Source of the DNA: Xanthobacter flavus
Lineage (GTDB): Bacteria; Pseudomonadota; Alphaproteobacteria; Rhizobiales; Xanthobacteraceae
Direction of reading: 5' to 3'
DNA length: 64,000 nt
Assembly (NCBI RefSeq): GCF_017875275.1
Contig: NZ_JAGGML010000001.1
Span: 4,981,001-5,045,000, forward strand
Shown: positions 57,439 to 64,000 of the stretch, in pieces
How positions within the stretch are numbered: position 1 is the stretch's first letter
Layout: every line of letters begins with the position of its first letter
Program-made: the position numbers and the translations under genes
The notes under the pieces: generated by a model
Databases searched by the model: none
What the model saw: only the letters and a program-made list of their open reading frames with translations
What the model was told of the DNA's origin: nothing

Positions 57439-58848
57439 ATGGCCAACGCCGCTCGCCCGCTCGCCGCTGGAATCGCCGGCATCGGGGCGCTCGCGCTCCT
57501 GCCGATGGCGGTCGCCGCGCGCGGCGGCGGCGGGCCGGTGGCGGTCTGGGTCGCGACGGCCGGCTTCTGCCTGTTCCTCGCCGGCCTGCTGCGCTTCACC
57601 ACCCACGGACTTGAGACGCGCATAACGCGGGCGGGCGCCGTGGCGCTGGTGGCGTGCATGTGGCTGGTGCTGCCGCTGATGGCGACGCCGGCGGTCGCCA
57701 TCGTCGCCGGCCTGTCGCCGCTTCAGGCGTGGTTCGAGGCGCTCTCCGCCTTCACCGCGACGGGTCTCACCGCGCTCCAGCGGGGGCCGGCGAGCCTCTA
57801 CGTGTTCCTCGGCCTGCTGCAATGGGCCGGAGGTCTCCTGACCGTGGTCACGGCGGTTGCCGTGCTGGCACCGGCGGGGCTCGGCGGTCTGCCGGACCGC
57901 ACGCCGCGCGGCGGCACAGCGCTCGATGTGGTGGACCTCGTGCAGGTGCTGCGCGAGATCGCGCCCGCCTATCTGGCGGCGACCGCGCTGGCGATGCTGG
58001 TGCTGCTGGTCTCGGGCGAGACGCTCTATGTGGCCTTCACACTGGCGACCGCCGTGGTCTCCGCCGGCGCGCACCTGCCGCCCGAGGCGCAGCTGGCGCT
58101 GGCGATGGACGAAACCCCCAAGTGGCTGCTGCTGCCCTTCCTCATCTTCAGCGCCACCAGCGTGCGCTGGCACCGGGCGCTGATCACCCGCCGCATCAAC
58201 GCTGCACCGGAGCAGGTGGAAAGCCTCATCATCATCGGCTGGTGGGCGGTGCTCGGCATCATCCTCGGCGCGCTGCTGTTCCGCACCGACGAGATGTCCT
58301 CCCTCGACGCCGTGCGGGATGGCCTCTTCACCGCCGCGTCGCTGATTTCCACCAGCGGCATCGGCCCGCACGATGGCACCTATGGCAGCTTGCCGCTGGG
58401 GTTGGTGATTCTCGTGGTGTTGCTGGGCGGCGGCGCGCTTTCCGTGGCGGGCGGGCTCAAGATGCTGCGGCTGCGGGCCATCCTTCTGCGCACCAGGGGC
58501 GATCTGCTGCGCCTCGTCTATCCCCACATCGTGCTGCCCTCGGCGCTGGAGGGCGGTGTCGGCTCCGCCATGCGGGGCGTGTGGGCGGGCGCCGCAAGCC
58601 TCGCCTTCATGTATGCCGTCTGCGTGATCGCGCTGAGCCCCGGACTGCCGTCGCTGGAGGCGGCGTTGGCGGCGGCTGCGGCGGTGGTAACCAATACCGG
58701 CCCGGTCTACGACGCCTCGGGCGGCTGGCCGGCCATCTCCTCGCTGCCGTTGGGCTCGGTGCTGGTTGCCGGGATCGGCATGATCGCCGGGCGGCTGGAG
58801 ATCATCGGGCTCTTCGTCTTCATCCATCTCGCCATCTGGCGCACCTGA
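57439..58848 (+). CDS. trkH: TrkH-family potassium uptake membrane protein
   Basis: Ion-conducting subunit, 469 residues, with about ten hydrophobic segments. The repeated pore-loop signatures of the SKT family are visible: LSAFTATGLTAL near residue 110, FTAASLISTSGIG near 300 and VTNTGPVYDA near 420. In many alphaproteobacteria trkH lies elsewhere; here it is beside trkA. It begins 23 bases after trkA. Confidence 0.9.
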   Translation: MANAARPLAAGIAGIGALALLPMAVAARGGGGPVAVWVATAGFCLFLAGLLRFTTHGLETRITRAGAVALVACMWLVLPLMATPAVAIVAGLSPLQAWFEALSAFTATGLTALQRGPASLYVFLGLLQWAGGLLTVVTAVAVLAPAGLGGLPDRTPRGGTALDVVDLVQVLREIAPAYLAATALAMLVLLVSGETLYVAFTLATAVVSAGAHLPPEAQLALAMDETPKWLLLPFLIFSATSVRWHRALITRRINAAPEQVESLIIIGWWAVLGIILGALLFRTDEMSSLDAVRDGLFTAASLISTSGIGPHDGTYGSLPLGLVILVVLLGGGALSVAGGLKMLRLRAILLRTRGDLLRLVYPHIVLPSALEGGVGSAMRGVWAGAASLAFMYAVCVIALSPGLPSLEAALAAAAAVVTNTGPVYDASGGWPAISSLPLGSVLVAGIGMIAGRLEIIGLFVFIHLAIWRT

Positions 58849-58862
58849 GGGCCGGCACGGTC

Positions 58863-59720
58863 ATGTCCCGCATCGCCTACGTCAATGGACGCTATCTCCC
58901 CCACCGCGACGCCAGCGTGCATGTGGAGGATCGCGGCTATCAGTTCGCCGATGGCGTCTATGAGGTCTGCGAGGTGCTCGGCGGCCGGCTGGTGGACGAG
59001 CGGCGGCATCTCGACCGGCTCGACCGCTCGCTGCGCGAGCTACACATATCCGCGCCCATGTCGCGGGCGGCGCTGGCCGCGGTTCTCAGGGAAGTGGTGC
59101 GGCGCAACGGGGTGCGCGACGGAATGGTCTACCTGCAGGTGACGCGGGGTGTCGCCCGGCGCGATCATGCCTTTCCGGCGCCCGACACGGTTCCCTCCGT
59201 AGTGGTCACCGCCCGCCGCACCGACCGGGAAGCGCAGGAGGCGCTGGCGCGCAAGGGCGTCGCCGTCATCACGGTGTCGGAGAACAGGTGGCCGCGCGTG
59301 GACATCAAGAGTGTGTCCCTCCTGCCCAACGTGCTCGCCAAGCAGATGGCGAAGGAGGCCGGCGCGCGGGAGGCATGGTTCGTCGATGCGGGCGGATACG
59401 TCACAGAGGGCGCGTCCACCAACGCCTGGATCGTGACCGCCGGCCGCACCATCGTCACCCGTCCGGCGGACAACGGTATCCTGCGGGGAATCACCCGCAC
59501 CGTGGCGTTCGAGGTTGCGGCGGACCTCGGCTACACGGTGGAGGAGCGGGCCTTTACCGTCGCGGAAGCCCATGCGGCAGACGAAGCGTTCATTTCCGCG
59601 GCGACGACCGTCATCATGCCGGTGGTGGCCATCGATGGAACGCCGGTCGGGGCGGGCGTCCCAGGCCCCGTCGCCCTGGCTTTGCGCCTGAAATTCCACG
59701 ACTTTTCGGAAATCGCCTGA
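58863..59720 (+). CDS. dat: D-amino-acid aminotransferase (class IV PLP enzyme)
   Basis: PLP-dependent fold-type IV transaminase, 285 residues. Conserved parts are VEDRGYQFADGVYEV, the PLP lysine in DIKSVSLLPNVLAKQ, EGASTNAWIV and the phosphate-binding GITRTV. D-alanine transaminase (making D-Glu for cell wall) is the annotation usual for this locus; branched-chain aminotransferase-like specificity cannot be excluded. Starts 14 bases after trkH. Confidence 0.9.
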   Translation: MSRIAYVNGRYLPHRDASVHVEDRGYQFADGVYEVCEVLGGRLVDERRHLDRLDRSLRELHISAPMSRAALAAVLREVVRRNGVRDGMVYLQVTRGVARRDHAFPAPDTVPSVVVTARRTDREAQEALARKGVAVITVSENRWPRVDIKSVSLLPNVLAKQMAKEAGAREAWFVDAGGYVTEGASTNAWIVTAGRTIVTRPADNGILRGITRTVAFEVAADLGYTVEERAFTVAEAHAADEAFISAATTVIMPVVAIDGTPVGAGVPGPVALALRLKFHDFSEIA

Positions 59721-59883
59721 CTTTGCCCCAGGCCGTATCATGTTGCGGAGCAAAATAATATTGCGCCGCCATGGGGCTGTGCCATTCTAGCGGTCCAACT
59801 CTCACGGGGGTGTACGCTCCAGACGAGTGCTCGAGTCGTGCTCTTGCCCCGTGGGCCTCAACGCCGAAACAATGGATACGAAA

Positions 59884-60138
59884 ATGGCGGCGGAACGGAC
59901 ACAAAATCTCCAAGACACTTTTCTCAATCACGTCCGCAAGAGCAAGACTCCCCTCACGATTTTCCTGGTGAACGGAGTGAAATTGCAGGGCGTCGTCACT
60001 TGGTTTGATAATTTCTGCGTGCTCCTGCGCCGGGACGGTCATTCGCAGCTGGTTTACAAGCACGCCATTTCCACCATCATGCCGGGACATCCGGTTCAGT
60101 TGTTCGATCCCACGGATGATGGGGGAGAAAAGGCTTAA
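59884..60138 (+). CDS. hfq: RNA chaperone Hfq
   Basis: Hexameric Sm-like protein that pairs small RNAs with mRNAs; 84 residues. The protein begins [15 protein letters not shown] and carries the Sm2 motif [13 protein letters not shown] 59884 gives the conserved alphaproteobacterial N-terminus; ATG 59872 would add four residues (MDTK). The hflX GTG follows two bases after the stop. Hfq also influences nitrogen regulation in several alphaproteobacteria. Confidence 0.97.
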   Translation: MAAERTQNLQDTFLNHVRKSKTPLTIFLVNGVKLQGVVTWFDNFCVLLRRDGHSQLVYKHAISTIMPGHPVQLFDPTDDGGEKA

Positions 60139-60140
60139 GC

Positions 60141-61685
60141 GTGGAGCATCAAAGCGGGAAGAAGGCGGGCGGACGTTCGAAGTCCAGAACCGAAACGTCG
60201 AAGACGGCAACGTCCAAGCTCGCAGGCCGCACGGTTGAAGATCCCATCGCCACCGGGGAAGATATTGCAGTCCCCGGCGAAGATGAGGCGCTGTTGCCTG
60301 AAACCGGCACGGATACCGAAAATCCTCCCCACACGCCGCCGCACGGCCCGACGCGAGGCATAGATCGCCGCGCGCCGGCCGTGCGCTGTGCCGTCGTGAC
60401 CCCGGTGGTGAGCCGGCGGGGCAGGGGAGGCGCGCCCGAGCGGCGCAGCCCCGAGGCGCGGCTGGACGAAGCCGTCGGCCTCGCCGCCGCCATCGAGCTC
60501 GTCGTGGTCTTTTCCGGCCTCATCTCGCTCTCGGAAGTCCGGCCGGCGACCTATCTCGGCACCGGCAAGGTGGAAGAGCTGGCCGACGTGGTGAAGGCCG
60601 AGCATATCGACCTCGTGTTCTTCGACGCCGCTCTGTCTCCCGTGCAGCAGCGCAATCTGGAAAAGGCCTGGTCCACCAAGGTGGTGGACCGCACGGCGCT
60701 GATTCTTGAAATCTTCGGCATGCGCGCCCGTACCAAGGAGGGCGCGTTGCAGGTGGAACTGGCCCACCTCAATTACCAGCGCTCCCGGCTGGTGCGCTCC
60801 TGGACCCATCTGGAGCGCCAGCGCGGCGGCTTCGGCTTCCTTGGCGGCCCGGGCGAGACGCAGATCGAGGCCGACCGCCGTCTTATCGGCGAGCGCATCC
60901 TGCGCATCGAAAAGGAGCTTGAGCAGGTGAAGCGCACGCGCGGCCTGCACCGGGCGAGCCGCAAGCGGGTGCCCTATCCCATCGTCGCGCTGGTGGGCTA
61001 CACCAACGCTGGCAAGTCCACGCTGTTCAACCGGCTCACCCGCGCCGAGGTCATGGCCAAGGACCTGCTGTTCGCGACCCTTGATCCGACCTTGCGGGCG
61101 GTGGACCTGCCGCACGGCACGCGCATCATCCTCTCCGACACGGTGGGCTTCATCTCCGAACTGCCGACCCAGCTCGTCGCCGCCTTCCGCGCCACACTGG
61201 AAGAGGTGCTGGAGGCGGACCTGATCCTCCACGTGCGCGACATCTCCCACCCGGACACCGAGGCGCAGGCGGCGGACGTGGCCGACGTGCTGGAAGACCT
61301 TGGCGTGGAGGTGAAGGACGGCGGCCGCGTCATCGAGGTGTGGAACAAGATCGACCGGCTTTCGCCCGAGGCGCGCGAGCAGGTGCAAAACCAGACCCTT
61401 CGTGCGGGCGCCGAGGCGCCGGTTGCCGTCTCGGCCCTGACCGGGGAGGGGACCGACGACCTCCTCGGTGTCATCGAGCGCCGCATCACCTCCGGGCGCG
61501 TGACCCTTTCGGTGACGCTCGCTGCGGAGGATGGAGAAGGCCTCGGCTGGCTCTACCGCCATGGCGAGGTGCTGGAGCGCTCCACCGGCAAGGACGGCGT
61601 GCTGCAGGTCGCGCTGCGCATTCCCCCCGAACGCGCCGGCCTCGTTACCCGACGATTCGGCGCGCGGCGCGTTCACAGCATGTAA
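60141..61685 (+). CDS. hflX: ribosome-associated GTPase HflX
   Basis: GTPase that binds and splits stalled 70S ribosomes; 514 residues. A low-complexity charged extension (about 1-85) is followed by the HflX N-terminal domain (YLGTGKVEELADVV, SPVQQRNLEKAW), the glycine-rich GGFGFLGGPGETQIEADRR loop, and the G domain with GYTNAGKST, DTVGF and NKID. GTG 60141, two bases after hfq, is the only start near the gene boundary. Confidence 0.95.
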   Translation: MEHQSGKKAGGRSKSRTETSKTATSKLAGRTVEDPIATGEDIAVPGEDEALLPETGTDTENPPHTPPHGPTRGIDRRAPAVRCAVVTPVVSRRGRGGAPERRSPEARLDEAVGLAAAIELVVVFSGLISLSEVRPATYLGTGKVEELADVVKAEHIDLVFFDAALSPVQQRNLEKAWSTKVVDRTALILEIFGMRARTKEGALQVELAHLNYQRSRLVRSWTHLERQRGGFGFLGGPGETQIEADRRLIGERILRIEKELEQVKRTRGLHRASRKRVPYPIVALVGYTNAGKSTLFNRLTRAEVMAKDLLFATLDPTLRAVDLPHGTRIILSDTVGFISELPTQLVAAFRATLEEVLEADLILHVRDISHPDTEAQAADVADVLEDLGVEVKDGGRVIEVWNKIDRLSPEAREQVQNQTLRAGAEAPVAVSALTGEGTDDLLGVIERRITSGRVTLSVTLAAEDGEGLGWLYRHGEVLERSTGKDGVLQVALRIPPERAGLVTRRFGARRVHSM

Positions 61686-61700
61686 GAGGGTGCGCGGCGC

Positions 61701-62561
61701 CTATTCGGCTGCGCGCTTCGCCGGCGCGTCCTTCTGCGCCTCCAGCCGCTTGGCGTCCTGCCAGAGGGCTTCCATCTCGTCGAGGCTCGCCTCCTCAGGC
61801 CGGCGGCCTTCGGTGGCGAGCTTGGCCTCCACATGGCCGAAGCGGCGGGTGAACTTCTCGTTGGTGCCGCGCAGCGCCGTCTCGGGATCGACGCCGGCAT
61901 GGCGGGCAAGGTTAACCACGGCGAACAGCAGGTCGCCGATCTCGTCGCGAATGGCCTCGGACCCGCCCGCATCGAGAGCCTCCGACACCTCCTCCGTCTC
62001 CTCGCGGATCTTGGCCAGAACCTGCCGCGCGTCGTTCCAGTCGAAGCCGACGCGGCCCGCCTTCTCCTGAAGCTTCAGCGCGCGGGTAAGGGCAGGGAGG
62101 GGCAGGGCGACGCCGGAGAGGGCACCCGTGCCCGCCTCTTCCGGCGGCAGCCCCGCCGCGGCGCGGGCCTGGGCGCGTTCCGCCTTCTCCTGCGCCTTGA
62201 TCTCCGCCCACAGGCCCTTGACCGCTTCCGGCGACAGGTCGCGCGCGTCGCCGAATACATGGGGGTGCCGGCGCACGAGCTTGGTGGTGATGGCCTCCAC
62301 CACATCGGGAAATGCGAATGCCCCTTCCTCCTCCGCCATCCGGGCGTGGAACACGACCTGAAGCAGCAGGTCGCCGAGTTCCTCCTTCAGATCGGGCAGA
62401 TCGGCGCGGGCGATGGCGTCCGCCACCTCATAGGCCTCCTCCAGCGTATAGGGGGCGATGGTGGCGAACGTCTGCTCCAGATCCCACGGGCACCCACTGC
62501 CCGGCGTGCGCAGGGCCGCCATGATCTCGATGAGGCGCGCGATGTCGCGGGAGGGCAGCAT
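61701..62561 (-). CDS. mazG: nucleoside triphosphate pyrophosphohydrolase MazG
   Basis: All-alpha NTP pyrophosphatase that removes aberrant nucleotides; 286 residues with two MazG domains. The first has CPWDLEQTFATIAPYTLEEAYEV and LKEELGDLLLQVVFHA; the second has FDWNDARQVLAKIREETEEVSEAL and RDEIGDLLFAVVNLARH. Glu and Asp metal ligands are intact. ATG 62561 is used because GGAG sits 6 bases upstream; ATG 62588 would add nine residues. Convergent with hflX, 15 bases apart. Confidence 0.93.
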   Translation of the reverse strand: MLPSRDIARLIEIMAALRTPGSGCPWDLEQTFATIAPYTLEEAYEVADAIARADLPDLKEELGDLLLQVVFHARMAEEEGAFAFPDVVEAITTKLVRRHPHVFGDARDLSPEAVKGLWAEIKAQEKAERAQARAAAGLPPEEAGTGALSGVALPLPALTRALKLQEKAGRVGFDWNDARQVLAKIREETEEVSEALDAGGSEAIRDEIGDLLFAVVNLARHAGVDPETALRGTNEKFTRRFGHVEAKLATEGRRPEEASLDEMEALWQDAKRLEAQKDAPAKRAAE

Positions 62562-62682
62562 GGGAGGCTCCGGAGAATGAGCCTCCATCCTAATGCGGCA
62601 GGCGTCCGTGCGCGACTGCGCCTGATGCCGCCTTTGAGCAGAGGGCGGCGGCGCTTATGCTGCACCCCCCGAGGAATTCCCC

Positions 62683-63147
62683 ATGATCGAGATCGCCCCC
62701 GCCGGCCCCACCGATGACGACATCCGCGCCGGCGAGGTGAGCGTGCCGCTGCCGGAGCGGTTCGACGCCGGGCTCTATTTCATCGGCCGCATCCGCACAC
62801 CCTGGACCGAGCGCGGCACCTGTCCGCGCCGGGGCGATGCGGAGGAGGGGCCCGTCTGCACGCTGGAGATCGATCCGCGCTGGGCCGATGCGCTGGCGGG
62901 CGTTGCCGACTGTCCACGTCTGCAGGTGCTCTACTGGATGGACCGGGCGCGCCGCGACCTCGTGCTCCAGAGCCCGCGCGACGGCGCCACGCGCGGCACC
63001 TTCGCCCTGCGCTCGCCCGTGCGGCCCAATCCCATCGCATCCTCGGTCGTGAGCCTCGTGGGCGTGGAGGGGATGAACGTGATGGTCCGCGGCCTCGACT
63101 GCCTCGACGGCACGCCGCTTGTCGACCTCAAGGTGCAGCATGGATGA
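62683..63147 (+). CDS. TsaA/TrmO-like SAM-dependent methyltransferase
   Basis: A 154-residue protein of the TsaA-like beta-barrel family (UPF0066), whose E. coli member TrmO N6-methylates t6A in tRNA-Thr. Family signatures are IGRIRTPWTERGTCPRRG near residues 33-50 and SPVRPNPIASSVVSLVG near 110-126. The protein is shorter than TrmO and lacks its C-terminal domain, which is common for the stand-alone form; substrate unproven. Confidence 0.82.
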   Translation: MIEIAPAGPTDDDIRAGEVSVPLPERFDAGLYFIGRIRTPWTERGTCPRRGDAEEGPVCTLEIDPRWADALAGVADCPRLQVLYWMDRARRDLVLQSPRDGATRGTFALRSPVRPNPIASSVVSLVGVEGMNVMVRGLDCLDGTPLVDLKVQHG

Positions 63148-63307
63148 CCGGATAACGGCACGGCATCAAAAACGCAGAAGAGATATTATGGAATATCCAA
63201 GGTGAGGCCTGATCATTCCCGCCGCCTTCAGTCCGGATGAATTCACAAAACTCTCACATCATTTCAGGAGCTTGTCGCTCGCTTCAAAAGCGATGGGCGA
63301 ATCAGTT

Positions 63308-64000
63308 TTACCCAGAAGCTTCGGCGCCGCCGCGCTCATTCAGGATTGTCCCATCGCGCATCTGCGAGGTGAATTGCAGTCCGTCATAGGCCGGGATGAC
63401 CCCCTCCGGCAGGCGCGCCGCGAGTACCGAATAGTCGAGGTCCGTGTGCAGGTTGGTCAGGATCGCGAGATTGGGCTTGAGCAGCCCCACATGGTCCAGC
63501 GCTTCCTGCAACGTGAAATGCGAGGGATGCGGCGCTTCCCTGAGGGCGTCGATGATCCAGACTTCGAGATTGTGCAGATGCGACAGGGTGTTCTCGGGGA
63601 ACCCGTTCACGTCGCTGGAGTAGGCCACGTTGCCGAAGCGGAAGCCGAAGGCGTCTATATCGCCGTGCCGCTGGCGAAACGGTAGCGCGGTGATGGGACC
63701 GCCTGCGCCGGCGATGACGATCTCGCGGCCTTCCCGGAACCGGTGGTCGGACAGGATCGGGGGATAGCCGCTGCCGGGCGGCGTGGCGAAGCAATAGCCG
63801 AAGCGCTGATGCAGCATCCGGGCGGTCTCGTCGTCGGCATAGATGTCGACGCGCCTGCGATTGTGGATGGCCAGCGGCCGCAGGTCGTCGATGCCGTGGG
63901 TGTGGTCCGCATGCTCGTGGGTGAAGAGGACCGCGTCCAGATGGGTTACGCCGACGTCGAGCAACTGCTCCCGCAAGTCCGGCGAAGCATCGACGAGGAC
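63308..64000 (-). CDS. metallo-beta-lactamase-fold hydrolase (5' end outside window)
   Basis: Partial gene: the frame is open through base 64000, reading VLVDASPDLREQL upstream of the first in-window ATG, so the true start lies beyond. The zinc motif FTHEHADHTHGID is complete. The later SSDVNGFPE supplies the bridging Asp, and the C-terminal TNLHTDLDYSVL the last His. It resembles the PhnP-like MBL hydrolases found next to metG and tatD in alphaproteobacteria. Substrate unknown; phosphodiesters are likely for this branch. Confidence 0.85.
   Translation of the reverse strand, partial: VLVDASPDLREQLLDVGVTHLDAVLFTHEHADHTHGIDDLRPLAIHNRRRVDIYADDETARMLHQRFGYCFATPPGSGYPPILSDHRFREGREIVIAGAGGPITALPFRQRHGDIDAFGFRFGNVAYSSDVNGFPENTLSHLHNLEVWIIDALREAPHPSHFTLQEALDHVGLLKPNLAILTNLHTDLDYSVLAARLPEGVIPAYDGLQFTSQMRDGTILNERGGAEASG

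Noticed and set aside
57052..58827. 591-codon minus-strand frame across trkA-trkH
   Set aside because: Shadow frame; composition is dominated by Arg, Gln, His and Gly, with no motif.

Overview
The window is GC-rich (clearly above 60 % by eye), tightly packed bacterial chromosome. Gene content and order point to an alphaproteobacterium of the Hyphomicrobiales. The order ispDF-dusB-ntrBC-ntrYX-trkA-dat-hfq-hflX-mazG, the pcm-tolC-popZ-valS block, the erpA/dgt-argS-SPOR block and an ExoR homologue are all characteristic of that group. Xanthobacteraceae (Xanthobacter, Azorhizobium, Ancylobacter and relatives) is my best guess; it is an inference, since no rRNA gene is present. No prophage, insertion sequence, integrase or CRISPR array was recognised, and the window reads as core chromosome.

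Layout. 1-557: end of a beta-carbonic anhydrase gene (minus strand). 1055-13227: a urea-acquisition and urease cluster on the plus strand. It has a textbook sigma-54 promoter, then urtABCDE (urea ABC transporter), ureD, a fused ureAB, ureC, ureE, ureF and ureG. Two genes not normally counted as urease genes sit inside it: a GFA-family zinc protein between ureAB and ureC, and a Dps ferritin-like protein between ureC and ureE. 13282-14425: two related small secreted proteins. 14567-20221: RNA methyltransferases (TlyA; a TrmA/RlmD-type enzyme), a queuosine-precursor transporter, tRNA-Glu, glyoxalase I, a sirtuin, a double cold-shock protein and a DUF192 protein. 20252-24400: a split chromate transporter, a CYTH-like protein, an outer-membrane barrel and two small unknowns. 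24420-28623: tRNA-Pro, tRNA-Asn, an MsbA-like ABC exporter, tRNA-Cys, a glycosyltransferase and a truncated haemoglobin.

28901-36613: pcm, tolC, popZ, valS and an exoR-like gene. 36629-40590: a second GFA protein, exonuclease III, and a two-gene MBOAT/AlgJ-type O-acetylation cassette. 40680-46206: erpA diverging from dgt-argS-SPOR, closed by a bidirectional terminator. 46261-47966: cinA-like and ispDF (minus). 48118-61685: dusB-ntrB-ntrC, a strong terminator, ntrY-ntrX, trkA-trkH, dat, hfq, hflX. 61701-64000: mazG, a TsaA-like methyltransferase and the end of a metallo-beta-lactamase-fold hydrolase gene.

How the parts fit. The sigma-54 promoter at 1055-1070 is the kind activated by NtrC, and ntrBC lie 48 kb away in this window. 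Nitrogen limitation would therefore be expected to switch on urea import and hydrolysis together (inference). Urease releases ammonia and carbamate/CO2, and the carbonic anhydrase next door could handle the inorganic carbon. No wholly new multigene system stands out. The points most worth a second look are the Dps and GFA genes embedded in the urease operon, the paired secreted proteins behind it, the CYTH-like protein next to the split chromate transporter, and the isolated O-acetylation pair.
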